Assembly (NCBI GenBank): GCA_015065505.1
Contig: SVQE01000029.1
Coordinates: forward strand, 1 to 33,354
Reading direction: 5' to 3'
DNA: 33,354 nt
DNA from: Oscillospiraceae bacterium
GTDB lineage: Bacteria; Bacillota; Clostridia; Oscillospirales; Acutalibacteraceae
Position 1 is the stretch's first letter, and every line of letters begins with the position of its first letter. Made by a program: the position numbers and the translations under genes. Of the stretch, positions 24,492-33,354 are shown piece after piece. The notes under the pieces were generated by a model. It searched no databases. It was not told the origin of the DNA and saw only the letters and a program-made list of their open reading frames with translations.

Positions 24492-25355
24492 ATGCCGGAC
24501 TATATAAAACAAAATGTTCAGTGGTTTCCGGGACATATGGCTAAAACAAGAAGGCTCATAAAAGAATCGCTTAATCTTGTTGACGGCGTTGTTGAAATTG
24601 TTGATGCCAGGGTTCCGCTCAGTTCAAGAAATCCCGAGCTCGAAGAAATAATAAAGAATAAGCCCGAAATTATCCTTCTTAATAAATGCGATGTTGCAGA
24701 CCCTGCAGCTACAAAGCTCTGGATAGATTACTTTACTAATAAGGGTAAATTTGCTCTTGCAGTTGATTGCAGAACAGGGAAGGGGCTTAACAGATTTGAT
24801 TCGGTTGTTAAAAACGCTCTTAAATCGGTTATTGAAAAGAATAAGAATAAGGGCATGGAAAATAAACCCATAAGGCTTATGGTTGTTGGAATACCAAATA
24901 CGGGAAAATCCTCATTTATTAACAGAATGGGGAAGAGCTCTAAAGCAAAGGTTGCAGATAAAGCAGGCGTAACAAGGCAGAATCAATGGTTCAATGTCGG
25001 AAACGGTATTGAGCTTCTTGATACACCCGGCGTTCTCTGGCCTAAATTTGATGACCCTGAGGTTGGCGACAAGCTCGCGTTTATCGGCTCTGTTAAAGAC
25101 GAAGTTACCGATATTCAGACTCTTTCGTGCCGTCTGCTTGAGTCGCTTTCAAAAACAAGACCTGAAGCTATTGAAGAAAGATATAAGATTTCAATTAATG
25201 ATGCAATGCAGGGATGGGAAATTCTTGAATTAATCGGCAAAAAGCGAGGCTTTCTGATTAAAGGCGGAGAAATTGATTACGAACGCGCAGCAGTTATTGT
25301 TTGTGATGAATTCCGCGCAGGTAAGCTCGGCAGAATTACTCTTGAACTGCCGTAA
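24492..25355 (+). CDS. rbgA: Ribosome biogenesis GTPase RbgA (YlqF)
   Basis: A 287-residue circularly permuted GTPase. The order of motifs is G4 NKCD (64-67), G1 GIPNTGKSS (133-141), then G3 DTPG (177-180), the hallmark of the YlqF/YawG group. The N-terminus WFPGHMAKTRR is the family's RNA-contact signature. RbgA acts late in 50S subunit assembly. An ATG at 24486 overlaps the ribosome binding site, so the ATG at 24492, 6 bases after GGAGG, is taken as the start. Its position right after rplS and before rnhB is the common Firmicutes arrangement. Confidence 0.95.
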   Translation: MPDYIKQNVQWFPGHMAKTRRLIKESLNLVDGVVEIVDARVPLSSRNPELEEIIKNKPEIILLNKCDVADPAATKLWIDYFTNKGKFALAVDCRTGKGLNRFDSVVKNALKSVIEKNKNKGMENKPIRLMVVGIPNTGKSSFINRMGKSSKAKVADKAGVTRQNQWFNVGNGIELLDTPGVLWPKFDDPEVGDKLAFIGSVKDEVTDIQTLSCRLLESLSKTRPEAIEERYKISINDAMQGWEILELIGKKRGFLIKGGEIDYERAAVIVCDEFRAGKLGRITLELP

Positions 25356-25366
25356 AGGATAAAGTT

Positions 25367-25972
25367 ATGGATTGGTTATTATATGAAAATGAAGCCATGC
25401 AAAAGGGCTTTAAATATGTTTGCGGCGTTGACGAAGCAGGCAGAGGACCTCTTGCAGGACCGGTTTATGCTGCCGCTGTCATTCTTCCCGAGGGCTGTAT
25501 TATTGAAGGCGTTAACGATTCTAAAAAGATATCCGAAAAGAAAAGGGAAGAGTTATTTGATGTAATATGCGAAAAAGCTTTAGCCTACTGCATAGCATCT
25601 GCCGATGAAAAAGAAATTGATGAAATAAATATCCTCAATGCAACGTATCTTGCAATGAAAAGAGCTGTTGAAGGACTTAATATTGCTGCTGATTACGCAC
25701 TTATTGACGGCAACAGACTGCCTCAGCTTGATATACCTGCCGAGTGCATTGTTAAAGGCGATGCAAAGAGCGAAAGCATCGCGTGCGCTTCAATTCTTGC
25801 AAAGGTAAGCAGGGACAGATATATGCTCGAAATGGCAAAAGAGTTCCCCGAATATCAGTTTGAAAAGCATAAGGGCTACGGAACAAAGCTTCACTACGAA
25901 ATGCTTGATGAATTCGGTCCGAGCATAATTCACAGGCAAACCTTTTTGAAAACATGGTATAACAAAAAATGA
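25367..25972 (+). CDS. rnhB: Ribonuclease HII
   Basis: A 201-residue enzyme with the type 2 RNase H signature GVDEAGRGPLAGPV (Asp22 and Glu23 bind metal), then ALIDGN with a third acidic residue, and CASILAKVSRDRYM with the fourth. It removes single ribonucleotides and RNA from RNA-DNA hybrids. AAAGGAT precedes the ATG; the gene lies 11 bases after rbgA and overlaps the next gene by ATGA. Confidence 0.95.
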   Translation: MDWLLYENEAMQKGFKYVCGVDEAGRGPLAGPVYAAAVILPEGCIIEGVNDSKKISEKKREELFDVICEKALAYCIASADEKEIDEINILNATYLAMKRAVEGLNIAADYALIDGNRLPQLDIPAECIVKGDAKSESIACASILAKVSRDRYMLEMAKEFPEYQFEKHKGYGTKLHYEMLDEFGPSIIHRQTFLKTWYNKK

Positions 25973-26322
25973 ATAACAGAGGTAAATTTGCAGAGCTGAA
26001 AGCGGTTATGTATCTTCAAAGTAAAAACTACGAGATTATTGAAGCAAACTATAACTGCAGATTCGGCGAAATAGATATTATTGCAAAGCATCAGAATTAT
26101 ATTGTTTTCGTTGAAGTTAAAAGCAGGGAAAATGATACATTAGTTAAGCCGCGAGAGCTTGTTGACAGTAAAAAACAGAGCAAGATAATTGCCTGCGCCA
26201 AGTATTATCTTTTAACTCACGAGGTTGATTTACAGCCGAGATTTGATGTTATTGAAATAATATGCAAGGACTTAAAAATAAAATCCATCGAACATCTTGA
26301 AAATGCATTTCAAGTAGTGTAA
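25969..26322 (+). CDS. YraN/UPF0102 family putative endonuclease
   Basis: A 117-residue protein of the YraN family, which has a restriction-endonuclease-like fold. The PD-(D/E)xK type residues are visible as Glu34 and Asp36 in GEIDIIA and Glu49 and Lys51 in VEVKSR. The biochemical role is unproven in most bacteria; a part in DNA repair or processing is often suggested. Its start overlaps the rnhB stop (ATGA, 25969-25972), which indicates coupled translation, and rnhB-yraN is a frequent pair in Firmicutes. Confidence 0.88.
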   Translation: MNNRGKFAELKAVMYLQSKNYEIIEANYNCRFGEIDIIAKHQNYIVFVEVKSRENDTLVKPRELVDSKKQSKIIACAKYYLLTHEVDLQPRFDVIEIICKDLKIKSIEHLENAFQVV

Positions 26323-26325
26323 TAT
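26297..26325 (+). promoter_or_regulatory. Possible promoter of thrC
   Basis: TTGAAA (26297-26302), 17-bp spacer, TAATAT (26320-26325), overlapping the end of the yraN-family gene. The -10 is imperfect, so thrC may also be read from upstream. Confidence 0.35.
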
Positions 26326-26361
26326 ATGTGTTAATTTGTTGAATATATAGGAGGTATAATT

Positions 26362-27858
26362 ATGCAGTATACTTCAACAAGAAATAATAAAATCAGAGTA
26401 TCTGCCGCTCAGGCAATAGCTCAGGGAATCAGTGAAGAGGGCGGTCTTTTCGTTCCTTGCGAACTTCCTGTTTTCGATTTGAATAAGATTAATTCCATGA
26501 TTGAAATGGATTATATAAACAGAGCAAAAACCGTTTTAAAAGAGTTTTTAACCGATTTCAGCGAGGCTGAGCTGGATTACTGCGTAAACGGTGCTTATGC
26601 TAAGGAAAAGTTCTCAAGTGAAAAAATCGCACCAACAGTTAATGTAAATAAGAATGAGAACATTCTTGAATTATGGCATGGTCCGACTTGTGCTTTTAAG
26701 GATATGGCGCTTCAGCTTTTGCCCTATCTTATGACTGTTTCTGCAAAGAAAACAGCCGACGGTAAAACAATAGTTATTCTTGTTGCAACCTCTGGTGATA
26801 CAGGTAAGGCTGCTCTTGAAGGCTTCAAGAATGTTGAAAATACCAAAATTCTTGTATTCTATCCCGTAGACGGTGTTTCTCCGATGCAGAAGCTTCAGAT
26901 GACAACTCAGGACGGCGATAATGTTGCCGTTTGCGCTATCAGAGGTAATTTTGACGACGCTCAGAGTGCGGTTAAATCAATATTTACCAACGATGATATT
27001 AAGGCAGAGCTTGCAAAGAAGAATATGATGTTCTCGTCTGCAAACTCAATCAACTGGGGCAGACTTGTTCCGCAGATTGTTTACTATTTTTCAGCATACT
27101 GCGATTTGGTTGAGCAGGGAAGAATTGAGTGCGGTGATGAAATCAATGTTGTTGTTCCGACAGGCAATTTCGGCAATATTCTTGCTGCTTACTACGCTAA
27201 GAGAATGGGACTTCCGATTAAAAAGCTTGTTTGTGCATCAAATTCAAACAATGTATTAACCGATTTTATCAACAGCGGTGAATATGATAAAAACAGAAGC
27301 TTTTTCACAACAACTTCTCCCTCAATGGATATCCTTATTTCTTCAAACCTTGAAAGACTTCTCTACCATGTTAGCGGCGAGAATGCAGAGCTTGTAAACG
27401 AGCTTATGGCATCGCTTTCAATGGACGGAAAATATAAGGTATCAGCAGAGTTAAGAGACAGCATAAAAGCGCTCTTCTCGGGCGGTTTTGCCGATGAAAA
27501 CGGTGTGTTTGAAACAATAAAACAGCAGTTTAATGATTTCGGTTATCTTTGCGATACACATACTGCTGTTGCTGTTAAAGTTTATTCAGATTATGTAAAA
27601 TCAACAGGCGACGACATTCCGACAGTTATTGATTCAACCGCTTCGCCCTATAAGTTTTCAAAGAGCGTATTGTCGGCTGTAAACAGCGATTTTTCGGATA
27701 TTAACGATGAATTTGAAACTGTTGAAAAGCTCAACGAGGTAACGGGTGCTGATGTGCCCGAGCCGCTTAAAGCGCTTAAGAACAAAGAGGTCAGATTTAG
27801 CGATGTTTGTTCAAAAGAAAATATGAGCGAAATGGTTTTCAGCTTGCTTAATATATAA
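26362..27858 (+). CDS. thrC: Threonine synthase
   Basis: A 498-residue fold-type II PLP enzyme that makes threonine from O-phosphohomoserine. The PLP lysine is Lys113 in CAFKDMA, preceded by HGPT; ATSGDTGKAALEG and PTGNFGNILAAYYAK are the phosphate-binding and cofactor-contact segments. The N-terminus MQYTSTRN and the length place it with the longer, E. coli-like class. AGGAGG precedes the ATG. No T-box leader fits: only 39 bases separate it from the preceding gene. Confidence 0.95.
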   Translation: MQYTSTRNNKIRVSAAQAIAQGISEEGGLFVPCELPVFDLNKINSMIEMDYINRAKTVLKEFLTDFSEAELDYCVNGAYAKEKFSSEKIAPTVNVNKNENILELWHGPTCAFKDMALQLLPYLMTVSAKKTADGKTIVILVATSGDTGKAALEGFKNVENTKILVFYPVDGVSPMQKLQMTTQDGDNVAVCAIRGNFDDAQSAVKSIFTNDDIKAELAKKNMMFSSANSINWGRLVPQIVYYFSAYCDLVEQGRIECGDEINVVVPTGNFGNILAAYYAKRMGLPIKKLVCASNSNNVLTDFINSGEYDKNRSFFTTTSPSMDILISSNLERLLYHVSGENAELVNELMASLSMDGKYKVSAELRDSIKALFSGGFADENGVFETIKQQFNDFGYLCDTHTAVAVKVYSDYVKSTGDDIPTVIDSTASPYKFSKSVLSAVNSDFSDINDEFETVEKLNEVTGADVPEPLKALKNKEVRFSDVCSKENMSEMVFSLLNI

Positions 27859-27860
27859 TT

Positions 27861-27885
27861 AATCGGGAGGTTAAGCCTCCCGATT
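27861..27885. terminator. Shared hairpin between convergent thrC and DUF1540 gene
   Basis: A perfect 10-bp GC-rich stem (27861-27870 with 27876-27885) and loop TTAAG, fitted between the thrC stop and the DUF1540 stop at 27887. T-runs are poor on both sides, so it may act as a bidirectional terminator of moderate strength or as an mRNA 3' stabiliser. Confidence 0.65.
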
Positions 27886-27886
27886 C

Positions 27887-28051
27887 TTATCTGCAATCTT
27901 CACAGCATTCAAATGTTTCACACTTTGTCTGACTTGTGTCTGTTGCTGTATGGCATCCAACATTGATATGACCTGCAGTGCAGCAATCTGCTTTATCGTG
28001 ATAAATGCAGTTTTTAGCTTCGCAGGTGATTCCTTTAATCTCTTTATCCAT
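27887..28051 (-). CDS. DUF1540 small cysteine-rich protein
   Basis: A 54-residue protein with nine cysteines. The family pattern is clear: ITCEAKNCIYH, CCTAGHINVG and a final TKCETFEC. Proteins of this kind occur in anaerobic Clostridia and are thought to bind metal through their cysteines; no function has been fixed. The frame extends to a TTG at 28072, but the ATG at 28051 is preferred, since GGGAGTG lies about 9 bases before it and the family begins near this point. It is transcribed alone, convergent with thrC and divergent from the metallophosphoesterase. Confidence 0.88.
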   Translation of the reverse strand: MDKEIKGITCEAKNCIYHDKADCCTAGHINVGCHTATDTSQTKCETFECCEDCR

Positions 28052-28116
28052 TATTGTTTTCACTCCCTTCAATAATATTTTTCACTTTAAATCTCTGATT
28101 ATTCAAGGAGAATTTT

Positions 28117-28800
28117 ATGGCTATTTATGCACTTGCCGACACACATCTTTCCTTCGGAACTAATAAGCCCATGGATTCATTTCCCGGCTGGAATGATTAT
28201 GTTGGCAGAATTGAAAAAAACTGGAATAATTTAATAACGGAAAAAGACACGGTTGTTATCGCAGGCGATATCAGCTGGGCTATGAATTTTGACGAATTAA
28301 AGGCTGATTTTGAATTTATAAACAGCCTGAAGGGTGAGAAAATAATTTTAAAAGGCAATCACGATTACTGGTGGAATACGCTCACAAAAATGAATGCTTT
28401 TATTGACGAAAACGGCTTTAATACATTAAAACTTTTATTCAATAATTCATATGAAGCTGACGGCGTTTCAATATGTGGAAGCAGGGGATGGAGCTTCGAT
28501 TCCGAGGAAGCTCACGATGAAAAGATACTTCAAAGGGAAGTAAACAGAATTAAGCTTTCCATTGATTCTGCAAAATGTGATGAAAAGATTGTTTTTCTTC
28601 ATTATCCGCCTGTTACAACATCATCCTGCTGTGAAGAAATATTGAATGTTCTTAAGGAAAACGGAATAAAAAAGTGCTATTACGGGCATCTTCACGGTGA
28701 CGCAACGAAATATGCTATAAATGAAAATGTTGAAGGTATTGATTTTGAGCTGATTTCTTGCGATAAGCTAAAGTTTACACCCAAGCTCATAAAAAGATAA
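28117..28800 (+). CDS. Calcineurin-like metallophosphoesterase
   Basis: A 227-residue single-domain enzyme with all metal-binding motifs: Asp8 and His10 in ADTH, GDIS with Asp51, GNHD (80-83), LHYPP, and the final GHLHG. It has no signal peptide or membrane segment, so it is cytoplasmic. Members hydrolyse phosphomonoesters or diesters; the natural substrate cannot be told from sequence. AAGGAG is about 7 bases before the ATG. It stands alone: no terminator is obvious after it and tig has its own promoter. Confidence 0.88.
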   Translation: MAIYALADTHLSFGTNKPMDSFPGWNDYVGRIEKNWNNLITEKDTVVIAGDISWAMNFDELKADFEFINSLKGEKIILKGNHDYWWNTLTKMNAFIDENGFNTLKLLFNNSYEADGVSICGSRGWSFDSEEAHDEKILQREVNRIKLSIDSAKCDEKIVFLHYPPVTTSSCCEEILNVLKENGIKKCYYGHLHGDATKYAINENVEGIDFELISCDKLKFTPKLIKR

Positions 28801-28817
28801 TATATTTAAAATAATTA

Positions 28818-28846
28818 TTGTTTTTTCAGATTAACTATGGTATAAT
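28818..28846 (+). promoter_or_regulatory. Promoter of tig
   Basis: TTGTTT (28818-28823), 17-bp spacer, TATAAT (28841-28846), 42 bases before the tig start. No CIRCE or CtsR-type repeat was seen here. Confidence 0.7.
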
Positions 28847-28888
28847 GCCATTTCAGAAAATAAAAATGTATGTTAGGAGGTCATTATT

Positions 28889-30169
28889 ATGGCACTTAAA
28901 TCATCAAATAAAATTGATACAAACACTTATGAAGTTGAAGTAACTGTTGATGCTGAAACATTTACCGAGGCTTGCAAATCAGCGTTTATGAAGCAGAAGA
29001 ATTCTATTTCAATTCCCGGCTTCAGAAAAGGTAAGGCAACTCAGGGAATGGTTGAGAAGATTTACGGTGAGGGCGCATTCTATGAAGAGGCTCTTGAGAT
29101 TGTTTATCCTCAGGCTGTTCAGAGTGCTATTGATGAAGCAGAGCTTCGTATTGTTGACCAGCCGTTCGACCTTGATGTTTCAATTATGAGCAAGGCTGAA
29201 GGCGTTGAAATGAAGTTCAAGGTTACAACATATCCCGAGGTTAAGCTTGGCGACTACAAAGGTCTTGAAGCTGAAATGTTAAGCGTTGATGTAACCGATG
29301 AGGATGTTGAAAACGAGCTTAAATCACTTCAGGAAAGAAACAGCCGACTTGTAACAGTTGAAGATAGAGCTGCTGAAATGGGCGATTCTGTTGAGCTTGA
29401 TTTTGAAGGCTTTGTTGACGGCGTTGCTTTCGATGGCGGTAAGGGCGAGAATTATCCTCTTGAGCTTGGATCAGGTTCATTCATCCCGGGCTTTGAAGAG
29501 CAGGTTGCAGGCCACAACAGTGAAGAGGAATTTGATGTTAATGTAACATTCCCCGAAGAATACCAGGCAGACCTTGCAGGCAAGGACGCTGTTTTCAAGT
29601 GCAAGATTCACGAAATCAAGCACAAGGAGCTTCCCGAGCTTGATGATGATTTTGCAATGGATGTTTCAGAGTTCGACACACTTGATGAACTCAAGGCAGA
29701 TATTAAAACTCAGATTGCTGAAAGAAAAGAGAAGGAAGCTAAAACTGATTTTGAAAACAAGCTTCTTGAACTTCTTATCGAAAACATCGAGGCTGAAATC
29801 CCCGATTGTATGTTCGACCAGAAATGCGACGAGCTTGTTCAGGACTATTCCTACAGACTTCAGATGCAGGGTCTTGACATAAACACATATCTTCAGTATT
29901 TAGGTCAGACAATGGATGAGTTTAAGGCTCAGTTTGAAGAGGGTGCAAAGAAGCAGGTTAAGGTTGGCCTTGCTCTTGAGGCTGTTGTTGATGCTGAAAA
30001 GATTGAAGCAACAGAGGAAGAAATCAGCGCAGAGGTTGATAAGCTTGCTGAGCAGTACGGAATGGAAGCAGACCAGATCAGAGCTGCTGTTCCTGCTGAG
30101 CAGATTGCACAGGATATTAAAACAAGAAAAGCAGTTGACTTAATTGTTGAATCTGCTGTTAAGGCTTAA
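28889..30169 (+). CDS. tig: Trigger factor
   Basis: A 426-residue ribosome-associated chaperone with three parts: an N-terminal ribosome-binding domain containing the signature IPGFRKGKAT (L23 contact loop), an FKBP-type prolyl isomerase domain (about residues 160-245, with MGDSVELDFEGFVDG), and a helical C-terminal chaperone arm. It meets nascent chains at the exit tunnel. AGGAGG lies 7 bases before the ATG. It opens the tig-clpP-clpX block common in Firmicutes, linking folding to degradation. Confidence 0.96.
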   Translation: MALKSSNKIDTNTYEVEVTVDAETFTEACKSAFMKQKNSISIPGFRKGKATQGMVEKIYGEGAFYEEALEIVYPQAVQSAIDEAELRIVDQPFDLDVSIMSKAEGVEMKFKVTTYPEVKLGDYKGLEAEMLSVDVTDEDVENELKSLQERNSRLVTVEDRAAEMGDSVELDFEGFVDGVAFDGGKGENYPLELGSGSFIPGFEEQVAGHNSEEEFDVNVTFPEEYQADLAGKDAVFKCKIHEIKHKELPELDDDFAMDVSEFDTLDELKADIKTQIAERKEKEAKTDFENKLLELLIENIEAEIPDCMFDQKCDELVQDYSYRLQMQGLDINTYLQYLGQTMDEFKAQFEEGAKKQVKVGLALEAVVDAEKIEATEEEISAEVDKLAEQYGMEADQIRAAVPAEQIAQDIKTRKAVDLIVESAVKA

Positions 30170-30214
30170 TTCAGTTCGTTTTAAGTTTACATATTTTGAA
30201 AGGAAAGTGATTAT

Positions 30215-30808
30215 ATGGCATCATTAGTGCCTTATGTAATTGAACAGTCAAGCGCAGGCGAACGCAGTGTTGATATTTTTTCAAGACTTCTCTCTGACAG
30301 AATTATTGTTCTTTCAGACCAGGTAGACGACACAACTGCTTCACTTGTAGTAGCACAGCTTCTCTTCCTTGAAAGCCAGGATAGCGAAAAGGATATTTCA
30401 CTTTATATTAATTCACCCGGCGGCTCTGTTACCGCAGGACTTGCAATATACGACACAATGAACTACATCAAATGCGATGTTTCAACAATTTGTGTTGGTA
30501 TGGCTGCAAGCATGGGTGCATTCCTTCTTTCAAGCGGAACAAAGGGCAAGAGAATTGCACTTCCCAACAGTGAAATTCTTATTCATCAGCCTCTCGTTGG
30601 CGGAAGCGGAATTACGGGTCAGGCAACCGATGTTGAAATTGCTGCTAAAAATCTTATTAAAACAAAAGAGAAGTTAAACAGAATTCTTGCTGAAAACTGC
30701 GGTAAGGATTATGAAACACTCGTAAGAGATACCGACAGAGATAACTGGATGTCGGCAACAGAAGCTATGGAATACGGTCTTGTTGATAAGGTAATCGACA
30801 GAAGGTAA
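30215..30808 (+). CDS. clpP: ATP-dependent Clp protease proteolytic subunit ClpP
   Basis: A 197-residue serine protease of normal length. The catalytic triad is Ser99 in GMAASMGAF, His124 in IHQPLVGG, and Asp172 in [21 protein letters not shown] forms the oxyanion region. It assembles as a double heptamer and degrades substrates unfolded by ClpX. AAAGGAAAG precedes the ATG. It is 45 bases after tig and 10 before clpX, with no terminator in either gap. Confidence 0.97.
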   Translation: MASLVPYVIEQSSAGERSVDIFSRLLSDRIIVLSDQVDDTTASLVVAQLLFLESQDSEKDISLYINSPGGSVTAGLAIYDTMNYIKCDVSTICVGMAASMGAFLLSSGTKGKRIALPNSEILIHQPLVGGSGITGQATDVEIAAKNLIKTKEKLNRILAENCGKDYETLVRDTDRDNWMSATEAMEYGLVDKVIDRR

Positions 30809-30818
30809 GGTAACTTTA

Positions 30819-32105
30819 ATGGGAAAAGATGATTCAAATTTCTATCAGTCTGCCAAATGCTCGTTTTGCGGTAAAAACGAAGCAATGGTAAATAAGCTGA
30901 TAGAAGGTCCGAATAATGTTTATATTTGTGATGAGTGCGTAAGCCTCTGCAACGACATAATCGGTTCTCAGCGCAGCTCTGTTCGCTCTAATTCCGATGA
31001 TGATATGGTTCTTCCCAAACCAATGGAAATCAAGAGCTTGCTTGATGAATATGTTGTTGGTCAGGACCAGGCTAAAAAGGACCTCAGCGTTGCCGTTTAC
31101 AATCATTATAAAAGAATTTTCTTTAATGGCGATGACGATGATGTTGAGCTTCAAAAGAGCAATATTCTGCTTCTCGGTCCAACAGGTGTCGGCAAAACAA
31201 TGCTTGCCCAGACTCTTGCAAGGATATTAAATGTTCCGTTTGCTATCGCAGATGCAACAACTTTAACTGAAGCGGGTTATGTTGGTGAGGATGTTGAAAA
31301 TATTCTCTTAAAGCTTATTCAGGCTGCAGATTTCGATATTGAAAGAGCCGAGCGCGGAATTATCTATGTTGATGAAATAGATAAGATTGCAAGAAGAAGC
31401 GAAAACCGCTCTATAACAAGGGATGTAAGCGGTGAAGGCGTTCAGCAGGCACTTCTTAAAATCCTTGAAGGAACTGTTTCAAATGTTCCTCCCGGAGGCG
31501 GAAGAAAGCATCCTCAGCAGGAATTCATTCAGATAGACACAACTAATATTCTTTTCATTTGCGGCGGTGCATTTGACGGGCTTGATAAGATTATTGAAAA
31601 GCGTATCGGTAAAAATGCACTCGGCTTCGGTGCCGATGTAAGCAAAACAAAGGAAGAAAAAGAAAACATTCTCAACAGTGTTATTCAAAACGACCTTGTT
31701 AAATTCGGTATTATTCCCGAGCTTATAGGAAGAATTCCCGTTATTTCCGTTTTGGAAGAGCTTGATAAGGAAGCGCTTGTTAAGATAATGACAGAGCCTA
31801 AAAACTCTATTATCAAGCAGTATACAAAGCTTTTCGAAATGGATGATGTTACTCTTGAATTTCAGCAGGAAGCTCTCTATGCTATGGCTGATACAACCCT
31901 TGAGAGAAAAACGGGCGCAAGGGGACTTCGTTCTGTTTTTGAAAAGATACTGGGCGATTTGATGTTCAGTGTTCCGTCAGATTACACAATCGAAAAGATT
32001 GTTGTAACCGAGGAATGCGTTAAAAACGGAACATCACCGCTTATCAGAACCGATAAAAACAGAAAGCCCATTGAGCTTAGTTCCAAAATTTTAAAAGATG
32101 CTTAA
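30819..32105 (+). CDS. clpX: ATP-dependent Clp protease ATP-binding subunit ClpX
   Basis: A 428-residue AAA+ unfoldase. The N-terminal zinc-binding domain uses Cys14, Cys17, Cys37 and Cys40. Walker A is GPTGVGKT (about 120-127), Walker B is IIYVDEID, the pore loop is GYVGEDVE, and the ClpP-docking loop is seen as LGFG. Sensor 2 is in TGARGLRS. It recognises tagged proteins and feeds them to ClpP. The binding site AAGGTAA lies near the clpP stop, so the two are probably coupled. Confidence 0.97.
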   Translation: MGKDDSNFYQSAKCSFCGKNEAMVNKLIEGPNNVYICDECVSLCNDIIGSQRSSVRSNSDDDMVLPKPMEIKSLLDEYVVGQDQAKKDLSVAVYNHYKRIFFNGDDDDVELQKSNILLLGPTGVGKTMLAQTLARILNVPFAIADATTLTEAGYVGEDVENILLKLIQAADFDIERAERGIIYVDEIDKIARRSENRSITRDVSGEGVQQALLKILEGTVSNVPPGGGRKHPQQEFIQIDTTNILFICGGAFDGLDKIIEKRIGKNALGFGADVSKTKEEKENILNSVIQNDLVKFGIIPELIGRIPVISVLEELDKEALVKIMTEPKNSIIKQYTKLFEMDDVTLEFQQEALYAMADTTLERKTGARGLRSVFEKILGDLMFSVPSDYTIEKIVVTEECVKNGTSPLIRTDKNRKPIELSSKILKDA

Positions 32106-32112
32106 ATAAACG

Positions 32113-32149
32113 CAAGAACTGTTCAATATTTGACACAGTTCTTGTTTTT
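32113..32149 (+). terminator. Terminator of the tig-clpP-clpX operon
   Basis: A perfect 10-bp stem CAAGAACTGT/ACAGTTCTTG (32113-32122 with 32135-32144), a 12-base loop and a TTTTT run. Confidence 0.85.
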
Positions 32150-32169
32150 ATTTAATAAAAAATTTTTTA

Positions 32170-32198
32170 TTGCGTTTTTAATTGTATTATTATATAAT
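32170..32198 (+). promoter_or_regulatory. Promoter of lon
   Basis: TTGCGT (32170-32175), 17-bp spacer, TATAAT (32193-32198), 30 bases before the lon start. Confidence 0.75.
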
Positions 32199-32228
32199 AT
32201 TGCTAATTATTATTTAAGGATTGTTGTT

Positions 32229-33354
32229 ATGAACAGTTTTGACGTTGAAAGCAATCAGAATATCGATTTAACCGACTGCCGCACAATGCCTGTTGTGGCT
32301 TTAAGAGGTATTGTTGTTTTTCCGAAAATGAATCTGCATTTTGATGTCGGAAGAAAGAAAAGCATCGAAGCCCTTAAAGCAGCTATGGACAGCGACCAGG
32401 AAGTATTCCTTGTTACGCAAAAGGATGCAGGTGTTGACGACCCGAAGGTTGACGATGTATACAGAATCGGAATTGTTTGCAAAATCAAGCAGATGCTCAA
32501 AATACCCAATTCAAATAATTTGAGAGTTATTGTTGAGGGTGAAAAAAGAGCAGAACTTGTTTCAATGGTTAAGAATAAGCCCTTTATGCTTGCATTAATC
32601 AGCGTTATATCTACTGAAAATTCCGAACCTGATTATAAGGATGTTGCATATTCAAGAGCTCTTAAAAATGAATTTGAAACCTATGCAGCTTCATATTCAA
32701 AGATTTCCAATGAGGTAATTGCCAAAGTAATTTCTCTCAAGGATTTGGATGAGCTCAGCTTCTACATATCTGCAAACACTTTTCTTGATTACACACAAAA
32801 GCAGGAGCTTTTAGAGGAAAATAATTCCAAAAAGCGTGTAAGAAGGCTGCTTGCATTAATCAGAAATGAGAATTTAACGCTGAAAATTGAAACTGAGCTT
32901 CAGACAAAGGTTCAGCAGGAAATAGATAAAAATCAGCGCGAATACTTCTTAAGGGAAGAAATGAAGGTTATTTCCGACGAGCTCGGCGATTATGATAATC
33001 CCCTTGAAGAGGCTGATGAATTCAAACAGAAAATTAACGCTCTTAACTGCAGCGATGATATTAAAGAAAAGCTGCTTAAAGAAGCGGATAAGCTTATGAA
33101 GATGCCGAGCGGCTCTCACGAAGGAACTGTTGTTAGAACATATCTTGATAAGTGCCTTGAAATTCCGTTTGGTAAATACACTAAAGACAGCATTAACCTT
33201 GAAAAATCACGCAGGGTGCTAGACAGAGACCACTTCGGACTTGATAAGGTTAAAAACAGAATTATTGAATCACTTGCTGTTTTAAAGCGTAATCCCGAGT
33301 ATTCGGGTCAGATTATCTGCTTATACGGACCACCCGGTGTTGGTAAAACAAGTA
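32229..33354 (+). CDS. lon: ATP-dependent protease Lon, 5' part
   Basis: The frame stays open from the ATG at 32229 to the right edge (375 codons seen), so the gene is cut by the window. The visible part holds the Lon N-terminal substrate-binding domain (PVVALRGIVVFPKM near residue 21-34), the helical linker with QREYFLREEMKVISDELG, and the start of the AAA+ module at LYGPPGVGKTS (Walker A). The second half of the ATPase module and the Ser-Lys protease domain lie beyond the edge. AAGGATT is about 7 bases before the ATG. It has its own promoter after the clpX terminator. Confidence 0.95.
   Translation, partial: MNSFDVESNQNIDLTDCRTMPVVALRGIVVFPKMNLHFDVGRKKSIEALKAAMDSDQEVFLVTQKDAGVDDPKVDDVYRIGIVCKIKQMLKIPNSNNLRVIVEGEKRAELVSMVKNKPFMLALISVISTENSEPDYKDVAYSRALKNEFETYAASYSKISNEVIAKVISLKDLDELSFYISANTFLDYTQKQELLEENNSKKRVRRLLALIRNENLTLKIETELQTKVQQEIDKNQREYFLREEMKVISDELGDYDNPLEEADEFKQKINALNCSDDIKEKLLKEADKLMKMPSGSHEGTVVRTYLDKCLEIPFGKYTKDSINLEKSRRVLDRDHFGLDKVKNRIIESLAVLKRNPEYSGQIICLYGPPGVGKTS

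Noticed and set aside
26323..26361. T-box or threonine riboswitch before thrC
   Set aside because: The gap is only 39 bases and holds a binding site and AT-rich DNA, too short for a T-box.
28801..32228. CIRCE or CtsR operators at tig, clpP, clpX or lon
   Set aside because: I looked for the inverted GAGTGCTAA pattern and for direct heptad repeats in the gaps and saw neither.
1..33354. Mobile elements, prophage, CRISPR array, defence islands or attachment sites
   Set aside because: No transposase, integrase, phage structural gene, regularly spaced repeats or restriction-type cluster was seen; the tRNA-Trp at the edge shows no partial duplicate nearby.

Overview
The window looks like core chromosome from a low-GC Gram-positive anaerobe of the class Clostridia, probably near the gut or rumen Oscillospiraceae/Ruminococcaceae. 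This is an inference from AT-rich intergenic DNA, strong GGAGG-type ribosome binding sites, sigma-A promoters with 16-18 bp spacers, a DUF1540 protein, SecG, and the tig-clpP-clpX-lon order. I saw no phage, insertion sequence, integrase, CRISPR array or toxin-antitoxin pair. No stretch longer than 300 bases lacks a gene.

Layout. (1) 1-2143: a tRNA-Trp gene at the left edge, reading left, with a divergent two-gene unit for a membrane HD-GYP protein and an unknown acidic protein; a hairpin able to terminate in both directions follows. (2) 2174-8158, minus strand: a complete oligopeptide ABC importer in the order oppB-oppC-oppD-oppF-oppA, with overlapping or close genes and one promoter before oppB. 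(3) 8212-12160: a small alpha-galactoside or hemicellulose locus, with a GH36 alpha-galactosidase and a GH43-like hydrolase on the minus strand and a divergent AraC-type regulator. (4) 12183-16484: an unusual type IIA topoisomerase pair, GyrB/ParE-like then GyrA/ParC-like, under its own strong promoter. (5) 16512-20333: secG, a DEDDh exonuclease with a zinc ribbon, and a class A penicillin-binding protein. (6) 20348-23843: ruvX, a minimal M50 membrane protease, a radical SAM protein and its DUF2344 partner, tightly packed. (7) 23870-26322: rplS with a structured leader, then rbgA, rnhB and a YraN-family gene. (8) 26362-28800: thrC, a convergent DUF1540 gene and a metallophosphoesterase. (9) 28818 to the right edge: tig, clpP, clpX and the 5' part of lon, a protein folding and turnover block.

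Most genes are housekeeping. The parts most worth a second look are the divergent topoisomerase pair (altered ATP-lid and gate motifs, no GyrA box, Ala at the quinolone Ser position), the rplS leader with competing pairings, two places where an intrinsic terminator hairpin sits directly before the ribosome binding site of the next gene (exonuclease and ruvX), three genes whose best start is TTG, and the uncharacterised radical SAM/DUF2344 pair placed just before a ribosomal protein gene. I did not find a clearly new multi-gene system, and all functional calls rest on motif recognition by eye without database searches.
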